Assembly (NCBI GenBank): GCA_036307305.1
Contig: JAXJXV010000021.1
Coordinates: forward strand, 62,001-126,000
Reading direction: 5' to 3'
Length of the DNA: 64,000 nucleotides
Source of the DNA: SIG607 sp036307305
GTDB lineage: Bacteria > Bacillota > Clostridia > Oscillospirales > Acutalibacteraceae
Shown here: one piece after another, positions 7,868-16,526 of the stretch
How the letters are laid out: the number at the start of each line of letters is the position of its first letter
Position numbering within the stretch: the first letter of the stretch is position 1
Position numbers and translations under genes: made by a program
Notes under the pieces: generated by a model
Told to the model about the DNA's origin: nothing
What the model saw: the letters and a program-made list of their open reading frames with translations, nothing else
Database searches by the model: none

Positions 7868-8590
7868 ATGGAAGATAAAAAAGAGCTTCGATTTGATTCA
7901 AAACAAAAAATAGAGCATTATAAAAAAGTCAAAACTAGTCCGTGGCCATATTTAATGATAGTAGCGTTAGTGTTGTTATTTGATACAGTAATTCTATATC
8001 TTCGTTTTTCTGATTATTATGGAAATATAGATGGAACTGCTATTATTCTTACTGTTGTATTTTCATTGATTTTTATTGCGTTCTTTGTTGCATATTGGAA
8101 TATTACAATCGATATGCAAATCACAAAATATAAGAAGCTGGTAGTTGAAAAGGAAATTACAGAGATTCCGGAAAGTTTGGAGTTGGATATTGATAAGAAT
8201 CTTATAAAATTAAGTTTTAAATATTTAGATCAGTATTATCTGCAAACACGTGAACATGCTCAAAAAGGTTTTGCGGTTACTATTGGAGTTTCAATAGTAG
8301 GTGCTTTTATCCTCGCTGGAGGAATAATCGCATTGTTTCTGGGTAAAACAAGTCCAGCATATGTCACTACCGCAACTGGAATAATAACCGAGTTTATTTC
8401 TGCTATTTATTTTTATCTGTATAATAAAACAGTACAAGGAATGGGTTCATATCATAATAAACTAGTTCTTTCCCAAAACATTGCATTAGCTTTGAAATTG
8501 TCAAATTCGCTTGAAAATAAAAGCGATGAAGCAAAATTAAATATTATTAACGAACTTGTAAAGGATATTAATACACATATAGAAAAATAG
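7868..8590 (+). CDS. Four-helix membrane protein resembling the TRADD-N-associated membrane domain family
   Basis: A 240-residue protein with hydrophobic segments at about 19-41, 54-77, 135-160 and 165-187. The second half reads HAQKGFAVTIGVSIVGAF, then TTATGIITEFISAIYFYLYN, then MGSYHNKLVLSQNIALAL. This is the pattern I associate with the TRADD-N-associated membrane domain, a family linked to bacterial and cyanobacterial conflict systems. RBS AAGAGGA precedes the ATG. It is a single-gene unit with its own promoter and terminator. No adjacent death-domain or NTPase partner is visible. The family call is from memory of the motif, not a search. Confidence 0.55.
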   Translation: MEDKKELRFDSKQKIEHYKKVKTSPWPYLMIVALVLLFDTVILYLRFSDYYGNIDGTAIILTVVFSLIFIAFFVAYWNITIDMQITKYKKLVVEKEITEIPESLELDIDKNLIKLSFKYLDQYYLQTREHAQKGFAVTIGVSIVGAFILAGGIIALFLGKTSPAYVTTATGIITEFISAIYFYLYNKTVQGMGSYHNKLVLSQNIALALKLSNSLENKSDEAKLNIINELVKDINTHIEK

Positions 8591-8596
8591 AATTTA

Positions 8597-8626
8597 GCCT
8601 ATCGCAGAAATGCGGTAGGCATTTTA
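8597..8626 (+). terminator. Terminator after the membrane gene
   Basis: GCCTATCGCA-GAAA-TGCGGTAGGC followed by ATTTTAAA. Its stem resembles that of the terminator at 7365. Confidence 0.8.
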
Positions 8627-8704
8627 AATGTGCGATTTTGAAATTCGTATAGTCGCAGTTTGTTTCTCCTTTTGCTAAACTTTGGGCATAAGGAGGTGCT
8701 GACT

Positions 8705-9004
8705 ATGACACGGTTTATAGAAGAATTTTATTACGGAAATATTGATCCGCAGGCACGTAGTACGAAGCAAAACAAGACGGTTCAAAAGCAAATGGAAGTG
8801 TTGATGAAGACGGAAGATCTGCTCACGAACACTCTGACTGATGAGCCGAAGAAATGGTTTCTTGATTTCTCGAATGCGTGGAGTGTGGTCAATGGTGAAT
8901 CCAATCTTGACAGTTTTATTATGGGATTTCGCCTCGGTGCTAACTTTGCTTGCGATGCTTTTATCTCAACCGAAACACCATTCGAGGACTTGTTAAAGAA
9001 ATAA
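8705..9004 (+). CDS. DUF6809-like small protein of integrative elements
   Basis: A 99-residue protein: TRFIEEFYYGNIDPQARSTK near the N-terminus and SFIMGFRLGANFACDAFIST near the C-terminus. These are the hallmarks of a small family (DUF6809) found in many Clostridia integrative elements, where function is unknown. AAGGAGG at 8690-8696 sets the ATG at 8705 rather than an upstream in-frame codon. It lies next to TnpV, a usual neighbour. A reverse-strand copy of the CGCACATTT motif lies just upstream at 8626-8635. Confidence 0.7.
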   Translation: MTRFIEEFYYGNIDPQARSTKQNKTVQKQMEVLMKTEDLLTNTLTDEPKKWFLDFSNAWSVVNGESNLDSFIMGFRLGANFACDAFISTETPFEDLLKK

Positions 9005-9016
9005 AATTAATTAAAA

Positions 9017-9063
9017 AAGCACAGCAGATAGAATAATAACTCTGTCCGCTGTGCTTGTTTTTA
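9017..9063 (+). terminator. Terminator after the DUF6809-like gene
   Basis: AAGCACAGC and GCTGTGCTT arms at 9017-9025 and 9048-9056 with a 22-base loop, then GTTTTTAT. Confidence 0.75.
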
Positions 9064-9097
9064 TGTTCAAGAGAAAACATCTGTATTATCTTAGCGA

Positions 9098-9163
9098 GCA
9101 GACCGTTTGTACTCCTGTTGTCGCAAAACAGTACTCGTTAGGGACACCCTAATACCCGTCTGC
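9098..9163 (+). other. Potential three-way-junction structure upstream of tnpV
   Basis: GCAGAC at 9098-9103 pairs with GTCTGC at 9158-9163. Inside it, GTACT at 9109-9113 pairs with AGTAC at 9130-9134, extended across a CCT bulge by GTT/AAC. TTAGGG-ACA-CCCTAA at 9138-9152 makes a second arm. The whole could fold as RNA or as single-stranded DNA. It lies in a 230-base gap with no gene. Function unknown. Confidence 0.4.
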
Positions 9164-9237
9164 AATTTTCAAAATCGCACATTCGTAAAAACAAACCTCT
9201 TTTGGTACAATCAAAGCATCAAAGGAGGTTTTGCTAT

Positions 9238-9609
9238 ATGAAAACATTATTCGAACAACTCGGCGGCACCTACACAATGCAAGGCGATTACTGCTTGCCG
9301 AATCTTCTTCCACCCAACGAAGAAGAACGTCCCATCGGCGTTTGGGGACAGCGCCGTTTGCACTACCTAAAGCACCACCGCAAAGTCCTGTACTATAACC
9401 TGCTCACAGCCGGCAAGCTCCACTCCCACCTCTTAGACATCGAAGAACAAGCCCAAGAATTATTCAATCGCCTCACCACCGGTCTCGCACAAAAGGAAGG
9501 CATCACCGAACAACTCAAAGCAACCGATCAAATGCAGTGGGTGCAGAAGATGAGCAACATCCGTGAGCGTGTAACTGAAACTGTCTATTCAGATGTGGTG
9601 TACGTATGA
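9238..9609 (+). CDS. tnpV: TnpV, transposon-encoded protein
   Basis: The 123-residue product matches the TnpV family of clostridial transposons and integrative elements: LFEQLGGTYTMQGDYCLPNL at the N-terminus, then GVWGQRRLHYLKHHRKVLYY and TAGKLHSHLLDIEEQAQELF. It is a helical protein of unknown role. AAAGGAGG at 9221-9228 supports the ATG at 9238. TACAAT at 9206-9211 may be a -10 box, and TCGCACATTCGT at 9175-9186 lies upstream. A convergent terminator separates it from kwaB. Codon use is noticeably richer in C than that of the defence genes beside it. Confidence 0.85.
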   Translation: MKTLFEQLGGTYTMQGDYCLPNLLPPNEEERPIGVWGQRRLHYLKHHRKVLYYNLLTAGKLHSHLLDIEEQAQELFNRLTTGLAQKEGITEQLKATDQMQWVQKMSNIRERVTETVYSDVVYV

Positions 9610-9638
9610 GAAAACGGGAAATACATATTGATACAAAT

Positions 9639-9672
9639 AAACGGTTGAAGAAAAATCTTCAACCGTTTATTT
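9639..9672. terminator. Bidirectional terminator between tnpV and kwaB
   Basis: AAACGGTTGAAGA-AAAA-TCTTCAACCGTTT with T runs on both sides serves the two convergent genes. Confidence 0.9.
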
Positions 9673-9673
9673 A

Positions 9674-10606
9674 TTATATAATACTAAGTTTGGTAACGGA
9701 ATTTGCTTCCAAAACATCTTTTGTTTCGTTATCTTGAAAAATTTTAAAACAAAGGTAACGAATTAGTAAAGACGTTTCATCTGCGGTGCTAATCTTGAAA
9801 TCGCCCGAATCATCAAGCGGTATATGTAACATCTCGGCAACTTTCTTTCGACTACGTTTATCCTTGATTCTATTTACTCTCTCTGTTTTCAGTGTAATAA
9901 AAGTGCGAGAAGACTTGTACTGTGTAGCAAGAGATTTAAATGTTTCAACATTGCTAAAGGCATTTGTATTTACAATTTCATCGATGGCTTCATTTTTTAC
10001 TTTTGCCATTGTTTTTTCAAGATTAAACAATGTTTCAAAAGTGTGATTAAATGTATACATTGCGCCGTTATACACAATTAGGTCGACGGTTAAATACAAA
10101 CGACAAACATCGTCAGTTATTAAATCGAGTTCGTCATTTGCTGTTGTAGAGAATACTACTGATTTTTTGTTACTGAGTTTAGTTATAGGGTTAGCCAGCT
10201 TTATAAACGTTACGGGATTATCTTCTTCGGTAGAAGGTTGTCCATACAGTATATAACCGTTAATTCTTCCTTCAATCTTTTGGTCAGAAGAAGCAGCTAC
10301 CGCACTATTAAACAATGACCACTGCTCGGATACTAACTCATCCGTTATTAGTAACTTATCGCAAGATACTTTGCTATTCTCTCCATCATAACTTTGCACA
10401 TTGCTTATGGGTTCGATTTGAAAGTTTTCCGTTGCATTTAATAAATTAGATGCATATTGTGAAAGATAAGTTCCATTCTTGAAACGAACTTTACTCACTT
10501 TATAAGGTTGTTTGCCACGGTTATCTATCTTGAAGAAGTATAAAGACCAACTATAACTATGTTCTTTTAGTGAAGAACACATGCTTTTTAGTATTTCTTT
10601 GCTCAT
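9674..10606 (-). CDS. kwaB: KwaB, Kiwa anti-phage defence protein (DUF4868)
   Basis: The 310-residue soluble protein fits KwaB in length and character. It contains long beta-rich stretches (VTFIKLANPITKLSNKKSVV, RLYLTVDLIVYNGAMYTFNH) and a C-terminal lysine-rich region (KDKRSRKKVAEMLHIPLDD). In Kiwa, the membrane protein KwaA senses phage attack and KwaB binds DNA to stop phage replication. The gene overlaps kwaA by ATGA, so they are translationally coupled. It ends at a bidirectional terminator. The identification rests on domain recognition together with the adjacent kwaA of exactly the right kind. Confidence 0.8.
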   Translation of the reverse strand: MSKEILKSMCSSLKEHSYSWSLYFFKIDNRGKQPYKVSKVRFKNGTYLSQYASNLLNATENFQIEPISNVQSYDGENSKVSCDKLLITDELVSEQWSLFNSAVAASSDQKIEGRINGYILYGQPSTEEDNPVTFIKLANPITKLSNKKSVVFSTTANDELDLITDDVCRLYLTVDLIVYNGAMYTFNHTFETLFNLEKTMAKVKNEAIDEIVNTNAFSNVETFKSLATQYKSSRTFITLKTERVNRIKDKRSRKKVAEMLHIPLDDSGDFKISTADETSLLIRYLCFKIFQDNETKDVLEANSVTKLSII

Positions 10607-11241
10607 TCCTTTTCACCTTTGCTTTCCGTAATGTATATATAATTATCGAAATCCCAATACGATACATTATTTTGTTCTTCTTGAGTGAGGTCATCTTTGC
10701 TTATGACAAGACTATCATGATAGGTATGTTTCTCTTCAAGGATAGTACATTCAAGGTCACAGATAAACATTCGATATCCTTTGAATTCCAAGAAGATATT
10801 TGTATAAATATTGTTATTTCTTATACACAGAAAAGCCAAAACTGCAAAATAAATCAAAAATAAAGATAGATTTTGAAGATCGCCAAAATCAAAAGCAATC
10901 ATAGGCAAAATATACGCGAGCAAAAACTCTGAAGATAGCTTGTTTGCTTTTGTTGCTTTAAGGACGGTTGCTTTAGGATTATCATCAGAGGAGTTTAATT
11001 TTTTGAGGAAAGCATTTATTCCGCCTATACTGCAAAGAACTACAATAACTATTGCAATAATACTAATTACCTGAATACAACCTTCGCTTAATGAAGTAAC
11101 TATATTTTCTAAAGTTTTAACTTTTTCATCCCATTTATCCATTACGATTAAAACAAAATCCCATGTGTCTATAACAATAATAGAAATCCATAGGGGGATA
11201 AAAGATGTAACAAACATATCCCATTTAAATTTTCTCCACAT
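10603..11241 (-). CDS. kwaA: KwaA, Kiwa membrane protein
   Basis: A 212-residue membrane protein with about four hydrophobic segments: FVTSFIPLWISIIVIDTWDF near the N-terminus, VISIIAIVIVVLCSIGGI, SSEFLLAYILPMIAFDF and LSLFLIYFAVLAFLCIR. SEFLLAYILPMIAFDF is characteristic of KwaA, and the length matches the family. A cytoplasmic C-terminal tail of about 60 residues follows. GAGGTGAG precedes the ATG. A TATAAT lies on the minus strand at 11287-11282 without a clear -35. The gap of 165 bases to the upstream gene leaves open whether it has its own promoter. Confidence 0.8.
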   Translation of the reverse strand: MWRKFKWDMFVTSFIPLWISIIVIDTWDFVLIVMDKWDEKVKTLENIVTSLSEGCIQVISIIAIVIVVLCSIGGINAFLKKLNSSDDNPKATVLKATKANKLSSEFLLAYILPMIAFDFGDLQNLSLFLIYFAVLAFLCIRNNNIYTNIFLEFKGYRMFICDLECTILEEKHTYHDSLVISKDDLTQEEQNNVSYWDFDNYIYITESKGEKE

Positions 11242-11405
11242 AAAACGCTCACCTCTTTTTTATGATTTAACAGAAACTTTAATTATAGAAAGTAACGACC
11301 GCATATTGCCGTTAGTTTAACAACACAGCAGAACACTTTTTCTCTATTAAATAACTACACTATTTGTTGGATTATAGCTTTGATTATATATGTTTTTCAT
11401 GGTTT

Positions 11406-12665
11406 CTATTGCTTTTTTATTTCTCTTATTATCCATACTGCACCGAATATAACAAAGATGCCCATGACAATCCAAAAGGAAATATTGAACGGGAGTTTAA
11501 ACTCGGTCTGTAATACTTGTAGAGTTTGAGCACTGCCAAACAATGCAAGTATGTATAGAAGGATATTTAGCAAGCGACCATTGTTACTGATTTTCCTATC
11601 TTGATAAATGTTTAGCGTCTTTAATTTGAAGTCAATTGCTTGTTTATATCTTGTAAATGAGTAGGTGTTTTTTAGATTATCAATCATATTTAAAGTGATA
11701 ATTGGAACATGACGCGGGTACAATTGACTTTCTGCATAAATTTGATGATCGACTATTTCATCTAGTTTATGGTGTATTTCATAGTCTATTATCATTTTTA
11801 ATAATATAAAAATCTTAAAACCTTCAAGAATCATACAATCATTAAGAATATGATGCTTTTCCATTCCGTTACTGATATCAGTAACCACACCTAAATACTC
11901 TGTGGAATAAAAATTGAATGCGTCTGTTGCCGAAATGTTTTTCACATTAAAATCTTCAACTTTTCCTCCTAACACGCATTGAAAATATTCCGTAATGTTC
12001 TCTAACTTATTAGATAAAACGAGAATGTTATGAACATAACTATAGTTTCCAACTTCCCATTTATTGTTTGATGATTTTGTCAAAAAACCATATACATTTT
12101 TAAAAATGATATCAGATATCTTACGATGGTCTTCTGAAAACTCCGCTTCATTAAAATACTTTATTTTATCAATAGGTTTGATTCCGAAATTATTAGATCT
12201 TCCATAAATAGCTTTTGACTCTAATGGAATACCAGTCTTAAAATCGATTAATTCAAAATTTACAATTAATGAACCGCTCATTATAAATGCTACAGGATCA
12301 ACTTGATATACCACCTCTCCAAACATAACAAGAAAACGTTCCAAATTAAAGCAAGTATTAATTTGGATAAGCGTAGGATCTAAGAGCGCATTTGCTGAAT
12401 GTTGGAGATAAAGAGTGGTCATCATCTCGTCAGCAAACTTTGCATAAGTCTTGTTATATTCTTCAAAATTCTTTTCAAAGTGAAATGCTGTAACTTGATT
12501 AAGAGAGTTGTATTCAGCCGTGTAATGACATTTAGCATAGGGAGTAATATAGGTGTTGTTGTGGGAAAAACCTGCTATGTGGAACTGAGTCCAAAAATCT
12601 TTCTTTGCTTTTTTTCCGAATCGAAAATGATGTCGTTCTATTTTATGAATGTTATAAGCGGTCAT
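11406..12665 (-). CDS. Unknown 419-residue protein with two C-terminal membrane helices
   Basis: I do not recognise the family. Residues 1-350 are soluble, rich in aromatic and His residues, with HFEKNFEEYNKTYAKFADEM and a helical stretch near 290-350. The end has two membrane helices (about 364-386, LLNILLYILALFGSAQTLQV, and 392-413, ISFWIVMGIFVIFGAVWII) with a short loop, the layout of CorA-like proteins and of several membrane effectors of defence systems. The start ATG overlaps the stop of a 24-codon ORF by ATGA. It lies between the modification genes and Kiwa, all on the minus strand. A defence effector or sensor role is inferred from place and shape only. Confidence 0.6.
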   Translation of the reverse strand: MTAYNIHKIERHHFRFGKKAKKDFWTQFHIAGFSHNNTYITPYAKCHYTAEYNSLNQVTAFHFEKNFEEYNKTYAKFADEMMTTLYLQHSANALLDPTLIQINTCFNLERFLVMFGEVVYQVDPVAFIMSGSLIVNFELIDFKTGIPLESKAIYGRSNNFGIKPIDKIKYFNEAEFSEDHRKISDIIFKNVYGFLTKSSNNKWEVGNYSYVHNILVLSNKLENITEYFQCVLGGKVEDFNVKNISATDAFNFYSTEYLGVVTDISNGMEKHHILNDCMILEGFKIFILLKMIIDYEIHHKLDEIVDHQIYAESQLYPRHVPIITLNMIDNLKNTYSFTRYKQAIDFKLKTLNIYQDRKISNNGRLLNILLYILALFGSAQTLQVLQTEFKLPFNISFWIVMGIFVIFGAVWIIREIKKQ

Positions 12666-12736
12666 AAATACAACGGTTTCTTTTCTGTATTTGTCTTCGG
12701 TTGAACATCGTGCTTTATTTTCTTATATTTAGCCAT
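12662..12736 (-). CDS. 24-residue basic micro-ORF coupled to the membrane protein
   Basis: On the minus strand GGAGGTG at 12749-12743 stands before ATG 12736-12734, which opens MAKYKKIKHDVQPKTNTEKK and ends with PLYL at TGA 12664-12662. That stop overlaps the start of the 419-residue gene (ATGA). The ribosome binding site belongs to this small frame, and the large gene has none of its own nearer. The product is lysine-rich and unstructured. It may only load ribosomes for the next gene, or be a small partner. Confidence 0.6.
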   Translation of the reverse strand: MAKYKKIKHDVQPKTNTEKKPLYL

Positions 12737-12790
12737 TCTCCGCACCTCCCCAATTATTTGAATACAACAATTATCTTTCTCAAAGCCCGT

Positions 12791-13906
12791 TTAAAATACA
12801 AATTGACATGTTCCTCCGCCGAGCCAGTTTACCTTCTTTGATATGCCGCCTTTTTCTCCGGAAACAACTTGTTCCATGCGTTTGATAACATAGTCGCAAG
12901 TTTTATATTCACTTTCAATGCCGATATAATTACGATTGAGTTTATGAGCTGCAGAAACAGTCGTGCCAGAACCCAAGAACGCATCCATAACGAGCTCATT
13001 TTCATTTGTAGCAATCTCGATTATTTGACCGATCAATGTTTCTGGTTTGGGCGTATCAAATATATCTTTGTCATAAATTTTTAATGCTTTCAAATGCGTT
13101 TTGGCATCTTTATTTGTGCCAACAAATGACGACAACCATAAAGTTTCTGGTACAACACCACGTGGTCTATCCTTTAAAAACTTTTTGGCACGGGGGACTC
13201 CGTTACCATCATTACCAAACCAAATGTTGCCTTGAGCAATTTCCTCAGTCATTTTTTCCTTATTATAGATCCAGCATCTACCTTTTGGAGGAGTATGAAT
13301 TTTTCCGTTCGGGGCAATTATCTCGTAAAACTGGCTTTCAACTGCATGCCCATCTTGGACGTTAACGGATACAGATTGCCATGGCCCTCTAGGATCGTTA
13401 TCTGGATTATGGTAGCGAGTCAACACATCTTCGGTGATCGGTAACAAATTTCGTTTTTTCTTGAATAATTCAGGATTTGGAGAATAAACCAAAATGTACT
13501 CATGATTATTTGAGAATGCTTTTCTGTTTTCACGGGTGTTTCTTTGCTGCCATATTAACGTTGTTACAAAGGATTTTCTACCGAAAATAGTGTCACACAA
13601 CACTTTTAAGTAGTGCATTTCACCATCGTCTATAGATATCCACAAACTCCCGTCATCCTTCAAAAAATCCTTAAGTTCTCGCAAAACTTGTTCCATCTGC
13701 TTCAACCAATTGTCATGGGATTGTACATCGGAATAATATGTATATTTCTCCCCGTTGTTATATGGTGGATCGATATAGATACAGCTTACCTGTTTATCGT
13801 AAATTGCGTGAAGGCTCTTTAATACATCTATATTATCCCCGTTAAAAACAACATGAGGGTTCTTTGAGTATTCTCTTTTCCATGTTGAGAAATCTAAATT
13901 AATCAT
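12791..13906 (-). CDS. Beta-class adenine-specific DNA methyltransferase
   Basis: A 371-residue methyltransferase. The catalytic motif IV VSCIYIDPPYNNGEKY comes first (residues about 40-55), and the SAM-binding motif I DAFLGSGTTVSAAHKLNRNY lies at about 305-325, which is the beta-class order. DPPY suggests N6-adenine. It contains the usual region between them (WISIDDGEMHYLKVL, FVTTLIWQQ). It sits twelve bases after a second methyltransferase and downstream of a PLD-type nuclease, so it probably protects host sites. It is the last methyltransferase gene of the operon. Confidence 0.85.
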   Translation of the reverse strand: MINLDFSTWKREYSKNPHVVFNGDNIDVLKSLHAIYDKQVSCIYIDPPYNNGEKYTYYSDVQSHDNWLKQMEQVLRELKDFLKDDGSLWISIDDGEMHYLKVLCDTIFGRKSFVTTLIWQQRNTRENRKAFSNNHEYILVYSPNPELFKKKRNLLPITEDVLTRYHNPDNDPRGPWQSVSVNVQDGHAVESQFYEIIAPNGKIHTPPKGRCWIYNKEKMTEEIAQGNIWFGNDGNGVPRAKKFLKDRPRGVVPETLWLSSFVGTNKDAKTHLKALKIYDKDIFDTPKPETLIGQIIEIATNENELVMDAFLGSGTTVSAAHKLNRNYIGIESEYKTCDYVIKRMEQVVSGEKGGISKKVNWLGGGTCQFVF

Positions 13907-13918
13907 AAAACTCTCCTA

Positions 13919-15256
13919 TTATTTACAAACAATAAGCAATTCTGCTTCATCATTTGATTCAAAATTTTTGTCTACAGAATTTAGTTTACTGTGAGTGAAT
14001 TTTCCCGGAGAAACAACTTTTACATCCTCGAAATACTGATTTGCTTTTTCAATCAATTGATCGATTGTCTGCAACCGAGGAGTAACTGCTTTTGAAGCAT
14101 CAAAAGGAGAATATGATAAGACCAGAGGAACTCCCAGTTCTCTGACTTTTTGAAACAATTTATCAAATGCTTCTTCGGCCTCACTTTTTATGCAAAAAGG
14201 AGATTGATGTCTACCTGTTCGATAAATAGCACGGCTTATTCCGCCTTTGCCATTAGGGAAGGTTGTTGTAACTTTTGGGTTATCACGCAGACAAATAGTT
14301 TCAAGAACATGATAGTATCGACTATAATGGTAGCGTGTATATGGTGGATCGGCATATACTGCTGCTACCGGTATGCCTTTCAATTTATCTATAGCTGTAA
14401 TGTAATCATCACAAATCATAGTATGTTTATGTTGTGTTTGGCCTATAGATAAGTAATAATTCAACCACCTCTCATAAGTGGTATACACATCTTCATTTCT
14501 GTCTTTGAGTATTTTTTTTAGCAGTGATTTTTTTAATTCACCTTTAGAGTTTCGAACTTTAAGAGGTTGGGCGAATTGTTTTCCTACCGTGTTTACTAAA
14601 TCGCTTGCAGTGCTCAAAAGTGCAGCCAAGGATTTTGTTTTTAAAACACCATTTTGCCCAAATACCCAGTGTGCGATACAGTCCATATCTATGGCCTGTT
14701 TGTATGAGTAATATAAGCCGCCATAGTATCTGCATATCATACTGTCTGCATGTGCAATGTTTTTGTTGGCATAAAGTTTATCAAAAGAAACTTTAATAGC
14801 ATGTTTTAGTGCTCTAGATAAGCCAACTGATTCCTCGTGTTCAAAAATGTATAAAGAACCACACTCTATTATTTCGTATAGATGTTGATAACAGCCCTTT
14901 TCTGCAGACTCGATGCATTCTTTTTCGTGAGCAATCAATGACGTAAAAATATTATTGATTTCTGCTGTTTGGGGGTGACTTTTTATATTGTCTATTATCT
15001 CATTTGCTGGAACAGGCGAATTAATGAAGCTTGTAGAAGCTTCACATAAAACTTTTGAATACTCTTGAATATCGACTGATATCACATCATAGGTATGAAG
15101 TAGATATTTAGATACTGTTCCGGAACCAGAAAAAAGATCACAAATCGCACCAGGGGTGTCTACGACCTCTAATAAGGCTTTTTCAATAGAATCCAGCATT
15201 CGCAGTTTGCTTCCTAAATAGTGAATAGGACGCACTTCTTTAGTTTCTTTGTTCAT
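13919..15256 (-). CDS. D12-class (Dam-like) DNA adenine methyltransferase
   Basis: A 445-residue enzyme with the D12 layout: PIHYLGSKLRMLDSIEKAL at the N-terminus, motif I CDLFSGSGTVSKYL at about 38-51 and motif IV AVYADPPYTRYHYSRYYHVL at about 300-320. It should transfer a methyl group from SAM to adenine N6. It is longer than Dam because of a helical region between motifs I and IV that may read the target. Two methyltransferases in one operon fit an asymmetric recognition site in which each enzyme protects one strand. The stop is four bases from the nuclease gene stop region, tightly packed. Confidence 0.85.
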   Translation of the reverse strand: MNKETKEVRPIHYLGSKLRMLDSIEKALLEVVDTPGAICDLFSGSGTVSKYLLHTYDVISVDIQEYSKVLCEASTSFINSPVPANEIIDNIKSHPQTAEINNIFTSLIAHEKECIESAEKGCYQHLYEIIECGSLYIFEHEESVGLSRALKHAIKVSFDKLYANKNIAHADSMICRYYGGLYYSYKQAIDMDCIAHWVFGQNGVLKTKSLAALLSTASDLVNTVGKQFAQPLKVRNSKGELKKSLLKKILKDRNEDVYTTYERWLNYYLSIGQTQHKHTMICDDYITAIDKLKGIPVAAVYADPPYTRYHYSRYYHVLETICLRDNPKVTTTFPNGKGGISRAIYRTGRHQSPFCIKSEAEEAFDKLFQKVRELGVPLVLSYSPFDASKAVTPRLQTIDQLIEKANQYFEDVKVVSPGKFTHSKLNSVDKNFESNDEAELLIVCK

Positions 15257-15260
15257 GTGC

Positions 15261-16508
15261 TCATTCCTTATCTAATCTTTGCCATATTGATAATGAGGGT
15301 ATATTGTCTAAAACTTCTTTTGCCGTAAAAGTTAGTCGGCGCATTTTAGTTGTATGTTTTTCTTTTTTAGAAATAAAGGACAGGGCTTGATCGTATACAT
15401 CTTGTTCCGGCATTAGCAATGTATAGATAAAATCACGTTGTGATACCCTTGCAAATACCGCAATTGGACGATTCCCATTTGAAGGATATGCCAATCCGTT
15501 TGCAGCTTCTAATTCAAAACGATAATTTTGGCTTGAAACAGAAACACTGGGGCGTATCTCTGTCTCACACATACTTCCATCAGAATTTACGCATTTTAGA
15601 AGAATTCTGTAGGCGCCATTCTCTCCACAGGTTGCTCCAAAATAGTTTTCAAAAGTATTTTTGTCAAAATTAGCTTGTTTCCAGCGATTGCCGCTTCTTG
15701 GAATTTCAGCGATCAATACATCACTGTCGGATGTTATTGTCCAGTATGAAGCATCAATATCAATTTCTTCGTCTGTAATAGGAAGCGTAATGATATCTAC
15801 TTTCTCTTCTTTTTTAGGAGTCGTATCTGCTTCTACGACTTTAACCGACGGTTGTTTTATATCTTTTGGCTGATTCTTGTAAATGTTTGCTAATTCATCA
15901 GTAACTTTTTGTTTAGTAGAATTTTTCTTTACAGATGCTTTTGCGACACTTACAGCTCTTGTTTGTTCTGTGTTCTGCTTCGCTCTTGCCATGACAATCG
16001 GATCATCTATGTCAAACAAAAATGGCAAACTGTGTGTATACCAAGAATTCCATTCTTCAGTGACTCTATCCATATTTTCAGCATCGTACGGAATTACACT
16101 GTATGCTTCTCTATTATGTCGAAGTCCTTTTTGCGTTAAATTTCCAGATCCTAACACTAACACTCCGCCTTCTTGTTTTTCAAACCAAGAAAACTTTGGA
16201 TGGAAAGTGGATCCTTTATTGCTATGTATATAAGCTTTTACTATCAAGTGGTCATTATATTTTTTCTTCAATTCTATCAGGGTATTTACTGCGTGTTCGT
16301 TGGTAATATCATCAGTTCCGACAATTAAGGTAAAAACACCCTTCTGAAGGAAAGATTTGAAGTTTTCGTCTTCAAAAAGAAGGTTGATACCATCTTTTGA
16401 AGCAAACGCGTATGCACCGCCGCCACGTTTGCTTCCAACGCATTCGCTAAGTAAAGTTTCGTGTAAATACATTGAGGTTTTATATGAAGGATCTTGGATA
16501 TAAAGCAT
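15261..16508 (-). CDS. PLD-family nuclease, probable restriction endonuclease
   Basis: A 415-residue protein. Residues 80-150 contain one HKD-type motif, TFHPKFSWFEK followed by VLVLGSGNLTQKGL and NRE, as in the metal-independent PLD restriction enzymes BfiI and NgoFVII, which dimerise to build one active site. A low-complexity charged linker (about 190-250) leads to a C-terminal beta-rich domain (YWTITSDSDVLIAEIPRSGN onward) that may be the B3-like target-recognition domain. Its place next to two methyltransferases supports a restriction role. It ends with TGA four bases before the D12 gene start. Confidence 0.75.
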   Translation of the reverse strand: MLYIQDPSYKTSMYLHETLLSECVGSKRGGGAYAFASKDGINLLFEDENFKSFLQKGVFTLIVGTDDITNEHAVNTLIELKKKYNDHLIVKAYIHSNKGSTFHPKFSWFEKQEGGVLVLGSGNLTQKGLRHNREAYSVIPYDAENMDRVTEEWNSWYTHSLPFLFDIDDPIVMARAKQNTEQTRAVSVAKASVKKNSTKQKVTDELANIYKNQPKDIKQPSVKVVEADTTPKKEEKVDIITLPITDEEIDIDASYWTITSDSDVLIAEIPRSGNRWKQANFDKNTFENYFGATCGENGAYRILLKCVNSDGSMCETEIRPSVSVSSQNYRFELEAANGLAYPSNGNRPIAVFARVSQRDFIYTLLMPEQDVYDQALSFISKKEKHTTKMRRLTFTAKEVLDNIPSLSIWQRLDKE

Positions 16509-16526
16509 AAAGAAATCAACTCCTCT

